Source: Agrobacterium tumefaciens (GTDB taxonomy: Bacteria > Pseudomonadota > Alphaproteobacteria > Rhizobiales > Rhizobiaceae). Taken from it: a DNA stretch of 64,000 nucleotides. Every line of letters starts with the position of its first letter. Position 1 is the first letter of the stretch. Shown piece by piece: positions 31,061 to 38,716 of this stretch. The stretch spans positions 806,001-870,000 of the forward strand of contig NZ_CP115841.1 of NCBI RefSeq assembly GCF_013318015.2. Reading direction: 5' to 3'. The notes under the pieces were generated by a model, which saw only the letters and a program-made list of their open reading frames with translations, ran no database searches and was not told the DNA's origin. Made by a program: the position numbers and the translations under genes.

Positions 31061-31789
31061 GTGAGCAATCGAAAACCGACAACGCGACGCCGTACGGCGA
31101 AGAAATCGGCCGGCGGCAGCGTTTGGCCCTGGGTGCTGATGCTGGGCGTCGTGGCCGGCGGCATTCAGGCTTACGAACATCGCGACAGTCTTATGCCGCA
31201 GCGGCATGTCGCGAAGGCAACATCCACCACGACAAATTCCCCCAAGATCGCCGTAGCCGCCAAACGCGAGACGGCCGCACCGGAGAAGGTGGCGGCCATC
31301 CGCCCCGCATCGCCGGTTTCACCGATCAATGGTCCGGTGCCGCCACGCTCGATTGCCATGCCGCCTGCGGCACAGCAGAGCCAGGTTGCCGCTATCCTGC
31401 CGGAAACACGCCCTTCGGTCGAAAAAGTCTCGCTGGGAGAAAAAAGCGGCGCCTTTGCCTTTTGTGGTCGCTCAGGTCTCACCAATTGCGTGGCCGATGG
31501 CAATACCTTCTGGATGAAGGGCGTGAAAATGCAGCTCGCCGGCATCGAGGTCCCGCAGATCGACCGGGCGCGATGCATGGAAGAGCGTCAGCGCGGTTTC
31601 ATTGCCAAGGTGCGGTTGCGGGATATGTTGAATGCTGGCGCATTCGATGTGGCGTCGTCGGCAACAGCCGGCGGGCAAGCCATGGAACGCAAACGGATTT
31701 CACGTTCGGGCGTATCCTTTGCCGATCAACTCGTGCGGGAAGGCCTGGCTCATCCGGTCTCGGCAAAAAATCAGTCCTGGTGTGGCTAA
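31061..31789 (+). CDS. membrane-anchored thermonuclease-fold protein, possibly catalytically impaired
   Basis: The 242-residue protein has a basic N-terminus, one membrane helix (about residues 20-38), a long Ala/Pro-rich periplasmic linker and a C-terminal staphylococcal-nuclease-like domain from about residue 130 (VADGNTFWMKGVKMQLAGIEVPQ). Where active nucleases have an acidic residue after the AGI-D-P stretch this one reads VPQ, and the usual DRYGR arginine motif is replaced by KRISRSG, so nuclease activity is doubtful. Single gene just before tRNA-Leu. Confidence 0.75.
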   Translation: MSNRKPTTRRRTAKKSAGGSVWPWVLMLGVVAGGIQAYEHRDSLMPQRHVAKATSTTTNSPKIAVAAKRETAAPEKVAAIRPASPVSPINGPVPPRSIAMPPAAQQSQVAAILPETRPSVEKVSLGEKSGAFAFCGRSGLTNCVADGNTFWMKGVKMQLAGIEVPQIDRARCMEERQRGFIAKVRLRDMLNAGAFDVASSATAGGQAMERKRISRSGVSFADQLVREGLAHPVSAKNQSWCG

Positions 31790-31930
31790 GGCCCGGTTGA
31801 CCGAAACGGTGCGGCCTGTGTAGATGTGGCGCTGTCGGTGCTTGGGGTCAGGGTCTCGTTCGATCCTGCGCCTGAGGAATGACAAGGCAATTTTGTAGCG
31901 CCGGGGCCTGTTGGCACGCGGTGCGACAAT

Positions 31931-32016
31931 GCGGACGTGGCGAAATCGGTAGACGCAGCAGACTTAAAATCTGCCGACCATTGGTCTTGCGGGTTCAAGT
32001 CCCGCCGTCCGCACCA
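31931..32016 (+). tRNA. tRNA-Leu (anticodon UAA), integration site of the island
   Basis: An 86-base cloverleaf with a GCGGACG/CGTCCGC acceptor stem, D-loop AAATCGGTAGACGC, anticodon TAA within GACTTAAAATC, a long variable arm (as in tRNA-Leu), T-loop GGTTCAAGTCC and an encoded CCA. Its 3' 16 bases plus two flanking bases form the left att site of the genomic island. Confidence 0.97.
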
Positions 32017-32018
32017 TT
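32001..32018 (+). other. attachment site attL (tRNA-Leu 3' end)
   Basis: CCCGCCGTCCGCACCATT, identical over 18 bp to 48744-48761. Integration at the tRNA 3' end keeps the tRNA intact. Confidence 0.92.
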
Positions 32019-32026
32019 CGCAGACT

Positions 32027-32053
32027 AAAAAGCCCGCATTTGCGGGCTTTTTG
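32027..32053 (+). terminator. rho-independent terminator after tRNA-Leu
   Basis: AAAAGCCCGCA/TGCGGGCTTTT stem with a tiny loop, eleven bases after the tRNA CCA and inside the island. After integration it terminates the tRNA transcript in place of the native one. Confidence 0.88.
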
Positions 32054-32084
32054 CTTATTTTTGGGGCTTCCTGTACACAATCCA

Positions 32085-32096
32085 TACACGAATGGC
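32085..32096 (+). other. candidate integrase arm-type site, left end
   Basis: TACACGAATGGC here and TACACAGATGGC at 48609-48620 flank the island ends; a second TGTACACAA copy lies at 32073-32081. Repeated short sites near both att ends are typical of tyrosine-integrase arm sites. GCTAGGG also recurs at both ends (32115-32121, 48639-48645). Confidence 0.4.
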
Positions 32097-32105
32097 GATG
32101 GTTAG

Positions 32106-32249
32106 TTAGGGCGCGCTAGGGCTAACGCTCAGCATTCGTCCGGCGAAAACCATAAAAATTCCCGCGCCCGTCTGGCACCAATACACCACCTTCATGTTCC
32201 GGAAGCCGCCTATGGGGAGGCCGACGGTGCGAAAAGCCAGCAGGTGCAT
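32106..32249 (-). CDS. possible 47-residue hydrophobic small protein
   Basis: A reverse-strand frame of 48 codons starting MHLLAFRTVGLP contains one likely membrane stretch (YWCQTGAGIFMVFAG). A second reverse frame across 32122-32373 (83 codons) overlaps it, and I cannot decide which, if either, is expressed. The 32054-32394 stretch otherwise holds only arm-site-like repeats and a palindrome. Confidence 0.25.
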   Translation of the reverse strand: MHLLAFRTVGLPIGGFRNMKVVYWCQTGAGIFMVFAGRMLSVSPSAP

Positions 32250-32272
32250 AGGCGCGCTGTAGAATATTGAGG

Positions 32273-32296
32273 GTATACAGCCGTCTCTCTGTATAC
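32273..32296 (+). promoter_or_regulatory. perfect inverted repeat upstream of the DUF5343/HEPN pair
   Basis: GTATACAG and CTGTATAC are separated by 8 bp, about 100 bp before the DUF5343 start. Size and symmetry fit a repressor operator. The bound protein is unknown. Confidence 0.5.
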
Positions 32297-32394
32297 ACAG
32301 CTGAGTTGAAATTAGAACAGTACCCGCTAAACTTGCGACTCAGTTGAGGGTTCGGCGCAGCAACACTAAGCAATAACGCTTATACGGGGGACAA

Positions 32395-33024
32395 ATGGCA
32401 GATTTTCCTTACACAAAAGTGACCGGAAAAATTCCTGGGATACTTTCGAAAATTAGGTCCACGGGCATACCACCAAAAGGTAATGGAGTGTGGCTGAAGA
32501 CCATTGGTTATACATCAAGTAACGATGCTTCGTTGGTAGGCGTTCTCAAATTCGTGGGCTTCACTGATAGTCAATCGGTTCCACAACCTCTTTGGAAAGA
32601 GTATCGTGGTGGTAATTACAAAGCCGTTTTGGGAGATGCGATCAGGAAGAGCTATGCTGAACTCTATGCTGTTTATCCCGATGCACACGCGCGTTCGAAC
32701 GTTGACCTTGGCCACGTATTTTCAACTAGTTCGTCGGCGGGCCAGCAGGTAATCCAGAAAACAGTAAACACCTTCAAAGCGCTGGTTGCTGAAGCCGAAT
32801 TTGACAATTTACAGAACGGTGCCGATACGAACCTGCACGCTGGTCCGCTTCATGCTCCACCGGCCGATCATGCGCCCACATCGCCGTCGCGCCCGACCTT
32901 AAATGGCGGACCGGCGCTTCACATAGATATACAAATCCACATTTCTGCGGAGTCAACTCCCCAACAAATCGACAAGATTTTCGAGAGCATGTCGAAACAT
33001 CTGTATGGCAGGAAAGACGAATAA
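32395..33024 (+). CDS. DUF5343 domain protein
   Basis: A 209-residue protein whose first 140 residues match DUF5343: FPYTKVTGKIPGILSKIRSTGIPP, then VLKFVGF and PLWKEYRG. The C-terminal 70 residues are a Pro/Ala-rich linker and an amphipathic segment (HIDIQIHISAESTPQQIDKIFESM). GGGGGA precedes the ATG. It sits with the HEPN-like gene 2 bases downstream, in opposite direction to most island genes and with more AT-rich codons, as expected for cargo. The biochemical role is unknown; DUF5343 proteins often occur in defence or toxin-antitoxin settings. Confidence 0.85.
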   Translation: MADFPYTKVTGKIPGILSKIRSTGIPPKGNGVWLKTIGYTSSNDASLVGVLKFVGFTDSQSVPQPLWKEYRGGNYKAVLGDAIRKSYAELYAVYPDAHARSNVDLGHVFSTSSSAGQQVIQKTVNTFKALVAEAEFDNLQNGADTNLHAGPLHAPPADHAPTSPSRPTLNGGPALHIDIQIHISAESTPQQIDKIFESMSKHLYGRKDE

Positions 33025-33026
33025 TT

Positions 33027-33539
33027 ATGTCGATTGATAACCTAGTCGCGACAGCTAAAGCGATTAGCGCTGATCTTGCTAGCCAGTTGTCACCTCCAGA
33101 AGAAGGCTTCCTTTCGAAGACGCAGCCAGTTGTGTTCTTGTCATTGGTGCGTGGAACTCGCCAGTACATCGAGAACATTGCTAACCAAGCCAATGGTGCA
33201 TACGAGAATGGCTGGTACGACGCCTCGGCAGTGATGCTGAGGCGGCTTGTGGAGACCCTGATCATTGAGGCGTTCGAGCATCACCAAATTGACAGCAAAA
33301 TCAAAAACTCAGAGGGAGACTTCTTTTTCCTACGGGATTTGGTGACGAAGACTCTGGCCGAGACGAAATGGAATCTCAGCCGCAACGCCAAGCAAGCGCT
33401 TCCCAAGTTGAAAGACCTTGGAGACAAATCTGCGCATAGCAGGCGATATATCGCACAGCGAAGAGATATTGAGCCTCTGCTTCCCGAAATTCGTACGGTA
33501 GTTCAGGAGCTTGTCTTCCTTTCGGGGTTAAAGAAATAA
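33027..33539 (+). CDS. HEPN/DUF4145-like protein
   Basis: A 170-residue all-helical protein with the pattern of DUF4145/HEPN-like families: YENGWYDASAVMLRRLVETLIIEAFEHH, a middle region and KDLGDKSAHSRRYIAQ near residue 135. The conserved H-x-R-type pair expected for HEPN RNases may be represented by AHSRRY, but this is a guess. It follows the DUF5343 gene after 2 bases, so they are expressed together. Together they look like an anti-phage or toxin-antitoxin pair. Confidence 0.7.
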   Translation: MSIDNLVATAKAISADLASQLSPPEEGFLSKTQPVVFLSLVRGTRQYIENIANQANGAYENGWYDASAVMLRRLVETLIIEAFEHHQIDSKIKNSEGDFFFLRDLVTKTLAETKWNLSRNAKQALPKLKDLGDKSAHSRRYIAQRRDIEPLLPEIRTVVQELVFLSGLKK

Positions 33540-33621
33540 GGGTTACCCGTGGTTTTATGCCCCGGTGCCGCCGTGGCGCGGTATGTAAAATCTTGCCCGG
33601 AAACCGGGGTAGGCGGGCCGC

Positions 33622-34008
33622 CTACGCGCTTGGCGGCGGGGCTGGGGGTAACACTGCGGCCAACGGTTGGGGCGTGCTGGCGGCCCGCATATGCAGCTCA
33701 TGGTAGAGTTTGCTGCGCTGCGGCGGCTTGCGGTCACTAGTGCCGTCACCCTCTTCGTCGTGCACCCGCAGTTCCAGCAGCTTGATATCCGTTCGGCTGT
33801 TGGCCAGTTCGTTGTAACGCTTGGCTAGGATGTTGAAGGCGGCCACGGCCTTAACGCGGTTGATGTTGCTGAGCGCTTTTCCCATGGCGTGCGCGAAAGG
33901 GCGCTGGGCGCTCTTTCCGCCTTGCAGTAGATAATCCTGCGCTTGGTCAAGGAACTGCTTGGCAGTTGCGGCGCGCACGCCAATGGGGAGTCTTTGCCCT
34001 TGAGTCAA
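33622..34008 (-). CDS. unknown 128-residue island protein
   Basis: A helical N-terminal half (TAKQFLDQAQDYLL ... NINRVKAVAAFNILAKRYNELANS) is followed by charged segments and a Pro-rich C-terminus. It begins with TTG that overlaps the upstream stop in the sequence TTGA, so translation is probably coupled. Third gene of a three-gene leftward cassette. No family recognised. Confidence 0.6.
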   Translation of the reverse strand: MTQGQRLPIGVRAATAKQFLDQAQDYLLQGGKSAQRPFAHAMGKALSNINRVKAVAAFNILAKRYNELANSRTDIKLLELRVHDEEGDGTSDRKPPQRSKLYHELHMRAASTPQPLAAVLPPAPPPSA

Positions 34009-34220
34009 TGTACGGTCTCCTTATGGTGCATGAAAAGAACGAAGCGGTAGAAGTTTGCCGCCACGCTTTTGTTAGCGGGAAAGTCGATGGCCTTGCCCCA
34101 AAGCAGGGTTATGTCCTCGATAGCTTGGCGGAATTCAGCGTCACACGCGGCAATAGCAAATATGCTGTCCACCTCATCAGGCCGCAGCCCAACGTCAAGT
34201 ATTTTAAATGGGCTGTTCAA
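34005..34220 (-). CDS. unknown 71-residue island protein
   Basis: An acidic small protein (DVGLRPDEVDSIFAIAACDAEF ...) starting at a TTG that overlaps the stop of the upstream ribbon-helix-helix gene (TTGA) and itself overlapping the next gene the same way. Middle gene of the cassette; function unknown. Confidence 0.6.
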   Translation of the reverse strand: MNSPFKILDVGLRPDEVDSIFAIAACDAEFRQAIEDITLLWGKAIDFPANKSVAANFYRFVLFMHHKETVH

Positions 34221-34366
34221 GTCCGCACACCGTTGGCTTGAGCTAAATAAAGCAACGCTTTGCGCGCCAAGACGGCGCGGCCAAGGTTAAGCTTCGTTGC
34301 CAACTCCTCGACTGCTTTGTCTTCGTCCGAGCTAAGCCTGACCATGATGTTGATCTTGCGTGTCAA
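34217..34366 (-). CDS. 49-residue ribbon-helix-helix-like regulator
   Basis: Reverse-strand TTG start (34366) nine bases after AAAGGAGC; the product begins TRKINIMVRLSSDEDKAV and continues with two helices (EELATKLN, AVLARKALLYLA), the ribbon-helix-helix pattern of small repressors. It heads the TTGA-coupled cassette and may bind the inverted repeat 17 bp upstream. Confidence 0.65.
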   Translation of the reverse strand: MTRKINIMVRLSSDEDKAVEELATKLNLGRAVLARKALLYLAQANGVRT

Positions 34367-34382
34367 TTGCTGATGCTCCTTT

Positions 34383-34407
34383 ACAGTTACTAACTTTAAG
34401 TAACTGT
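34383..34407 (-). promoter_or_regulatory. inverted repeat upstream of the 49-residue regulator
   Basis: ACAGTTAC and GTAACTGT with a 9-base spacer, just upstream of the ribosome site of the small regulator. Likely an autoregulatory operator, although an mRNA hairpin is also possible. The AT-rich 34408-34560 behind it presumably holds the promoter; no gene is seen there. Confidence 0.55.
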
Positions 34408-34671
34408 GAAACGCGCATTATACAACTATTATTACATAGTTCAAATAAAGTTCTACTTTGGAGAGTGCGCCGGAGCGTGTATAAGGGTTGCCGTGGTGCG
34501 GCATATTTTCCACACACGGGTTGGCCTGTGCTGCTGGGGATGCTGACAATGGCTTGACAGCGCGCACACCACATTAGCAGCGGTGCCGGGTTCTTCGCCC
34601 TAGTTCCATGGGACTTTCCTACCGGCACCGCTGCGTTACCGCCCTTGGCCGGATGTACGTCAGGGCGATGC

Positions 34672-34697
34672 AAAAGGGGGCTTTCGCCCCCTTTTTA
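34672..34697. terminator. rho-independent terminator
   Basis: AAAAGGGG/CCCCTTTT stem with an 8-base loop, ending the leftward run of island genes nine bases after the stop of the 53-residue gene. Symmetric A/T runs make it bidirectional. Confidence 0.88.
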
Positions 34698-34705
34698 TTC
34701 TTCGT

Positions 34706-34867
34706 TCAAAAAGCCCCTCGCCTTAACGACGCAAGCCGTCCTTCTACGGTGGCCTGCGGCAGCTTGGTCTGCAATACAAGGCTAGCCACGTCCGTGGGAT
34801 GGCCCAGCTCTTGCAGGCCAACGAAGTGCGCGTAAACGAGGCGATCGGCTCGGCTAAAGCGGTTCAT
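34706..34867 (-). CDS. 53-residue island protein
   Basis: Small helical protein (MNRFSRADRLVYAHFVG...) with GGAGAA five bases upstream. Its ATG overlaps the stop of the IS-disrupted gene (ATGA). It is the last gene before a terminator. It resembles a partial winged-helix or regulator fragment (ADRLVYAHFVGLQELGHP), but no family is certain. Confidence 0.55.
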   Translation of the reverse strand: MNRFSRADRLVYAHFVGLQELGHPTDVASLVLQTKLPQATVEGRLASLRRGAF

Positions 34868-34975
34868 TGGCTTCTCCAAAACTTCCCAATTGCAATTTCC
34901 GTATTAACGAGGTTCTTTTGAGACAGCCCGTTTAGTGTGGCGCTGGTAACGGTCTGACTGTACCCGGTGGCAAGG
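34864..34975 (-). pseudogene. 3' part of an island gene split by the IS21 element
   Basis: Joining this piece to the fragment at 37603-38083 after removing the IS and one GGCAAGG copy restores a continuous frame across the junction (VPTVALA then TGYSQTVTSATLNGL, ending KFWRSQ). The stop overlaps the start of the 53-residue gene. Confidence 0.85.
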
Positions 34976-35070
34976 TGCGTGTTTCACTAATCTCGGGACA
35001 GCGCTTCCGGTAATTCGCGGACAGCGATTTCAGTAAATACGGGACAGCGATTCCGCTAATTCCGAGACAG
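34976..35070 (+). repeat. left terminal repeat array of the IS21 element
   Basis: Four units with exact 23-bp spacing, each ending in a GGGACAG-like heptamer (GGGACAG, CGGACAG, GGGACAG, GAGACAG). Confidence 0.85.
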
Positions 35071-35148
35071 TCTCGGATGCAGATTTAGGTCGATTTTCGC
35101 AAGCGCCGTTCTGGCAGATTGCCTCCTCATCATCGGTTGAGAGGGGCC

Positions 35149-36702
35149 ATGCCAAGACGGAAGCAAGCGAGACGAACGACAGTGAAAGACATTCGATCGA
35201 TACTGCGGCTGACGCATGAACAGGGCCTTTCGGTTCGCGCCGTTTCGGAACGCCTGAAGATCAGCAAAACCTCTGTGGCGACGTATCTGCTGCGAGCGAA
35301 GGAGACCGGCCTTTCGGTCTGGCCGTTACCTGCGGGTCTCGATGACGATGCCGCGCTGGAGCGACATCTCTTCCGGCGGGTTGGTCGACCGCCACAAGAC
35401 CTGGTCGAGCCGGATTGGCGGTCCGTTTCTGCCGAGCTGAAGCGCAAGGGTGTGACGCTGACGCTGCTGTGGCAGGAATACAGGGCGAGCCATCCCGACG
35501 GCTACGGCTACACATGGTTCTGCGACCGTTTTGCCGCCTTCGAACGCCGCGCTCACGCAACCTTCCGCAACCGCCATGAGGCGGGCGCGGTGATGCAGAC
35601 GGATTACGCCGGCCACACCATCCCCATCACCGACCCTTCGACCGGCGTCATCCACTCTGCGCAAATCTTCGTGGCGATGCTTCCCGCCTCGTCACTGACA
35701 TTCGCTTATGCCAGCTTCAGCCAGAAACTGCCGGACTGGATCGAGGGTCAGGAACGCGCACTGAGCTTCTTCGGCGGCGTCCCGAAGGCGATCGTGTGCG
35801 ACAATCTGAAGGCAGGCGTTGCCAAGGCTCTGTGGTTCGAGCCCACGCTCAACGCCACCTTCGCTGCCATGGCCGAACATTATGATACGACCATCCTGCC
35901 GACCAGAAGCCGCAAGCCGCGTGACAAAGCCAAGGTCGAAGGCGCCGTGCTGATCGTCGAGCGTTGGATACTGGCTCGCCTCAGAAACCGGCGCTTCTTC
36001 AGCGTGTCTGATCTAAACGCCGCGATCTCGGTTCTGCTTGACGACTTGAACAACCGCCCGATGCGCCATATCGGCAAGTCGCGCCGAGATCTGTTCGAGG
36101 AGGTGGAGAGAAAGGCGCTTGCGCCGCTGCCAGCGACGCCATTCGACTATGCGGAATGGAAATCGGCAAAGGTCCATCCCGATTACCACGTCGAAGTCGA
36201 CAAGACATTCTACTCTGTGCCGCATCGCTTGATCGGCCGACAAGTTGATGTGCGTCTTACCCATCGGGTGGTCGAGATATTCCTCGATCACAAGCGGATT
36301 GCCAGCCATATCAGGCGTTCTCAGCGATCCGGGCATGTCACAATCAACGAGCACATGCCCAAATCCCACCAGCGTTATGCCAACACGACGCCGGCATCAC
36401 TTTTGAACCAAGCCGCAAGGATCGGGGTGAACACTGCCATTCTGGTCGAGCGGGTGATGCGCGATCGTCCTCATCCCGAACAGGGATATCGCTCGGCTTT
36501 CGGCATTCTGTCCCTTGCCCGCCGTTATGAGACGGATCGCCTGGAAGCGGCTTGTGAGCGGGCGCTGGTCATAAACTCCATCACCTATTCCTCTGTCGCC
36601 GCCATTCTCAAATCCGGTCTCGATCGGACCAAACCCCAGATCGATTCGGCAAAACCCACCCCGCCGCACACCAACATCCGCGGTGGCTCCTATTACCAGT
36701 GA
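35149..36702 (+). CDS. istA: IS21 transposase IstA
   Basis: A 517-residue DDE transposase with an N-terminal HTH ([22 protein letters not shown]) and an integrase core: first Asp in [11 protein letters not shown], second in VCDNLKAGV and Glu in DKAKVEGAV. It starts at ATG 35149 after GAGGGGCC. The stop overlaps an in-frame GTG of istB, but istB more likely starts 18 bases downstream. Intact, so the element may be active. Confidence 0.95.
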   Translation: MPRRKQARRTTVKDIRSILRLTHEQGLSVRAVSERLKISKTSVATYLLRAKETGLSVWPLPAGLDDDAALERHLFRRVGRPPQDLVEPDWRSVSAELKRKGVTLTLLWQEYRASHPDGYGYTWFCDRFAAFERRAHATFRNRHEAGAVMQTDYAGHTIPITDPSTGVIHSAQIFVAMLPASSLTFAYASFSQKLPDWIEGQERALSFFGGVPKAIVCDNLKAGVAKALWFEPTLNATFAAMAEHYDTTILPTRSRKPRDKAKVEGAVLIVERWILARLRNRRFFSVSDLNAAISVLLDDLNNRPMRHIGKSRRDLFEEVERKALAPLPATPFDYAEWKSAKVHPDYHVEVDKTFYSVPHRLIGRQVDVRLTHRVVEIFLDHKRIASHIRRSQRSGHVTINEHMPKSHQRYANTTPASLLNQAARIGVNTAILVERVMRDRPHPEQGYRSAFGILSLARRYETDRLEAACERALVINSITYSSVAAILKSGLDRTKPQIDSAKPTPPHTNIRGGSYYQ

Positions 36703-36719
36703 AGGAAAAGGAAAGACCC

Positions 36720-37496
36720 ATGCTGACACATCCAACTCTTGAACAGATGCAGGCCCTTGGCCTTGCCGGAATGGCAACGGCCTATCGCGAACTTGCCGCT
36801 CAGAACAACAGCAGCGATCTCAGCCGTGACGAGTGGCTTGGCCTGATGCTTGATCGGGAAACGGCTCTGCGATCCGACAAGCGCCTGACCAACCGGCTTG
36901 CAGCTTCAAAGCTCCGCTTTCCCGATGCCTGCATCGAGAACATCGACTTTGCCGCTCATCGTGGTCTCGACCGCCGCAACACTTTGTCGCTTGCGCAAGG
37001 GGCATGGCTGAAGGCGCATGAGAATATGATCATCACAGGCCAGACCGGCACGGGAAAAACCTGGCTTGCCTGCGCCTTCGGTCGCCAAGCTGCCCGGCTC
37101 GATCATTCCATCCTGTATCTGCGCATGCCGCGTCTGTTCGAAGACCTTAGCCTTGCCAGGCTCGACGGTCGCTTTCCACGGCTGGTCGATAAACTCGCCC
37201 GCGTCCCGTTGCTGATCCTCGACGACTGGGGAACGCACACGCTCACCGATCAACAGCGCCTCGACTTGTTGGAAATCTTCGAGGAACGCTATCGCCGGAA
37301 ATCGACGCTCATCACCGCGCAGCTTCCCGTCGCCCAGTGGCACGACATGATAGGAGAACCGACAATAGCAGACGCAATCCTCGATCGGATCATCCACAAT
37401 GCGCACCGCATTGCCCTTGAAGGCGACAGCATGCGACGGCAAAAAACACCATCCCACTTGACCGGCGCTGAAAACGGAGAAATCAATCTCTCATGA
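36720..37496 (+). CDS. istB: IS21 helper ATPase IstB
   Basis: A 258-residue DnaA/DnaC-like AAA+ protein with Walker [10 protein letters not shown], Walker B LLILDDWG and sensor region ([17 protein letters not shown]). It helps IstA choose targets. The ATG at 36720 follows AAGGAAAG; a GTG at 36699 overlapping the istA stop is the alternative. Confidence 0.95.
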   Translation: MLTHPTLEQMQALGLAGMATAYRELAAQNNSSDLSRDEWLGLMLDRETALRSDKRLTNRLAASKLRFPDACIENIDFAAHRGLDRRNTLSLAQGAWLKAHENMIITGQTGTGKTWLACAFGRQAARLDHSILYLRMPRLFEDLSLARLDGRFPRLVDKLARVPLLILDDWGTHTLTDQQRLDLLEIFEERYRRKSTLITAQLPVAQWHDMIGEPTIADAILDRIIHNAHRIALEGDSMRRQKTPSHLTGAENGEINLS

Positions 37497-37531
37497 CTTC
37501 AACCAGGCAGGCGAAAATCGACCACATCATG

Positions 37532-37602
37532 CTGTCCCGGAATTAGTGAAACCACTGTCCGCGATTTACTGAAACGACTGTCCCGTTCTCCCGAAATACG
37601 CA
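37532..37602 (+). repeat. right terminal repeat array of the IS21 element
   Basis: Three units starting CTGTCC at 37532, 37555 and 37578, inverted relative to the left array and with the same 23-bp period; the outermost ends at ATACGCA. Confidence 0.8.
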
Positions 37603-38083
37603 GGCAAGGGCCACCGTGGGGACATCGATAAGCTCCCCGATGGCGTACCGGCTGGTAATCTCTTCGTAGATGGACTCCTCGGAAATGATGAGGTTAAGAA
37701 CGTGGTTCTCCTGCGGCGTGGCGTTTTCCATGTTTTGCAGGAACGATTCCCGGTTGATCCACTCGCCGTTGAAGCCGTTATCCGCGATACTTCCCATGCG
37801 CCCGTTTTCCCAGCGGATGCCGTGTACGCTGCCCCCGGGACGCTCAACCGCGTAGATGTACCCCTTGGCGCTCGGCCTCCGCGTTTTCGCCCCTGTCGTA
37901 AACAACGCCTGCGCTGTCTACTGGCCACGCGCCGTCCATAAAGCCTACAATCGGCACGTCCAGGAACAGCGCACCGGCGCTGTAGTATCCTTTAAGGAGC
38001 CGGAGCCCCGGCTGCACTGGCGTGAACGTGCTGGTGTTAGTGGAGGCGGTGACTTGAGGGGTGCACCCCGGCAAACAAGACAT
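37603..38083 (-). pseudogene. 5' part of an island gene, with an internal frame change, split by IS21
   Basis: From ATG 38083 (AGGAAAGG upstream) a frame runs 79 codons to a stop at 37844. A second frame, one base further on, starts effectively within it and continues GYIYAVERPGGSVHGIRWENG to the IS junction. A one-base change in the GGGG run near 37863-37866 would fuse them into one protein of about 200 residues with the 34864-34975 piece. The overlap could be a natural mutation, a +1 frameshift site, or two genes (the second from TTG 37905). Function unknown. Confidence 0.6.
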
Positions 38084-38110
38084 TTGGTTTCCTTTCCTAA
38101 CCCGCGTTGG

Positions 38111-38242
38111 CTAACGCGTAGATTTCTTAAACGAGCCTACTTCTGGCGGGCGGCTGCCTTCTGCACGCGCTGCCTTAACACCCACTTCATTGAGGTCGTT
38201 GAGCTGGCCAACGAGTGAGGCAAGGGGGGGGTCCGCTGCGAA
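38111..38242 (-). CDS. possible short island frame next to an 8-base C tract
   Basis: A reverse frame encodes ADPPLASLVGQLNDLNEVGV and ends in GSFKKSTR, but no good start codon lies in this frame. The eight-cytosine run (reverse strand; 38223-38230) at its head would join it to an overlapping frame that begins MRFRRLSNAG. It is either expressed by slippage, broken, or not real. Confidence 0.25.
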   Translation of the reverse strand, partial: FAADPPLASLVGQLNDLNEVGVKAARAEGSRPPEVGSFKKSTR

Positions 38243-38248
38243 CTTGGA

Positions 38249-38551
38249 TTAAGGGGCGCAGGGGCACCCGCATTCGATAGGCGTCGGAAACGCATGACCG
38301 TGACGCACAAACCCGTAGGCCCGATGCGTCTGTTCGACAGGGTCAACGGAGGCCGCGAGCATGTAGAAATTGCCCTTCGGCGTAAGGCGGGTAGCGACTA
38401 CGATCCCGTACTTTACGCGAAGCTGGTGCACGACGTGGTACAGATAGGGTGTGATGCTAACAGGCCCGGCAATAAGGCGTTCAAGCAGTTCGCGAGCCGG
38501 GCCTTCAACTTTGTGTACGTATCCGTACTGCGAGTAGTATGCGTGTTCCAT
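38249..38551 (-). CDS. unknown 100-residue island protein
   Basis: Begins MEHAYYSQYGYVHKVEGPARELLERL and has a mixed alpha/beta pattern with TPKGNFYMLAASVD. AGGA lies upstream of the ATG. It belongs to the leftward packed run after the prohead protease. No family recognised. Confidence 0.65.
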   Translation of the reverse strand: MEHAYYSQYGYVHKVEGPARELLERLIAGPVSITPYLYHVVHQLRVKYGIVVATRLTPKGNFYMLAASVDPVEQTHRAYGFVRHGHAFPTPIECGCPCAP

Positions 38552-38590
38552 GTCTTTGGGTCCTATGTGGGTGCCTTGCTGTGTCGACCC

Positions 38591-38716
38591 TTAACCCTTG
38601 TCCTCGCGCTGGGGGCTTTTGCCGTCGCACCCCAGCTTAGGCCCCTGCGCGATAGGCGGGGGCTGCTGCACCGTTATTGGCCGGTGCACCACCTTTGGTT
38701 CGGGCTGGAGCTTCAT
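38591..38716 (-). CDS. 41-residue island protein
   Basis: ATGA overlap with the upstream 179-residue gene indicates coupled translation. The product is Pro-, Gln- and Lys-rich (MKLQPEPKVVHRPITVQQ...) and looks unstructured. Function unknown. Confidence 0.5.
   Translation of the reverse strand: MKLQPEPKVVHRPITVQQPPPIAQGPKLGCDGKSPQREDKG

Larger units (their letters stand above)
34976..37602 (+). mobile_element. complete IS21-family insertion sequence (2627 bp)
   Basis: Ends read TGCGTGTTTC at the left and, reverse-complemented, TGCGTATTTC at the right. GGCAAGG is duplicated directly outside (34969-34975 and 37603-37609). istA and istB overlap inside. The ends carry arrays of related 23-bp units containing GGGACAG: four on the left (ending at 35001, 35024, 35047 and 35070) and three on the right (starting 37532, 37555 and 37578), the multiple transposase sites typical of IS21. 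It inserted into the disrupted island gene. Confidence 0.95.

Noticed and set aside
32122..32373. 83-codon reverse frame near attL
   Set aside because: Overlaps another small frame and the GTATACAG palindrome, has no clear ribosome site; not listed as a separate gene.
34332..34673. 113-codon reverse frame over the small-regulator promoter
   Set aside because: Covers the inverted repeat and terminator-flanking DNA, Cys/Arg/Pro-rich shadow composition; the 49-residue frame fits better.
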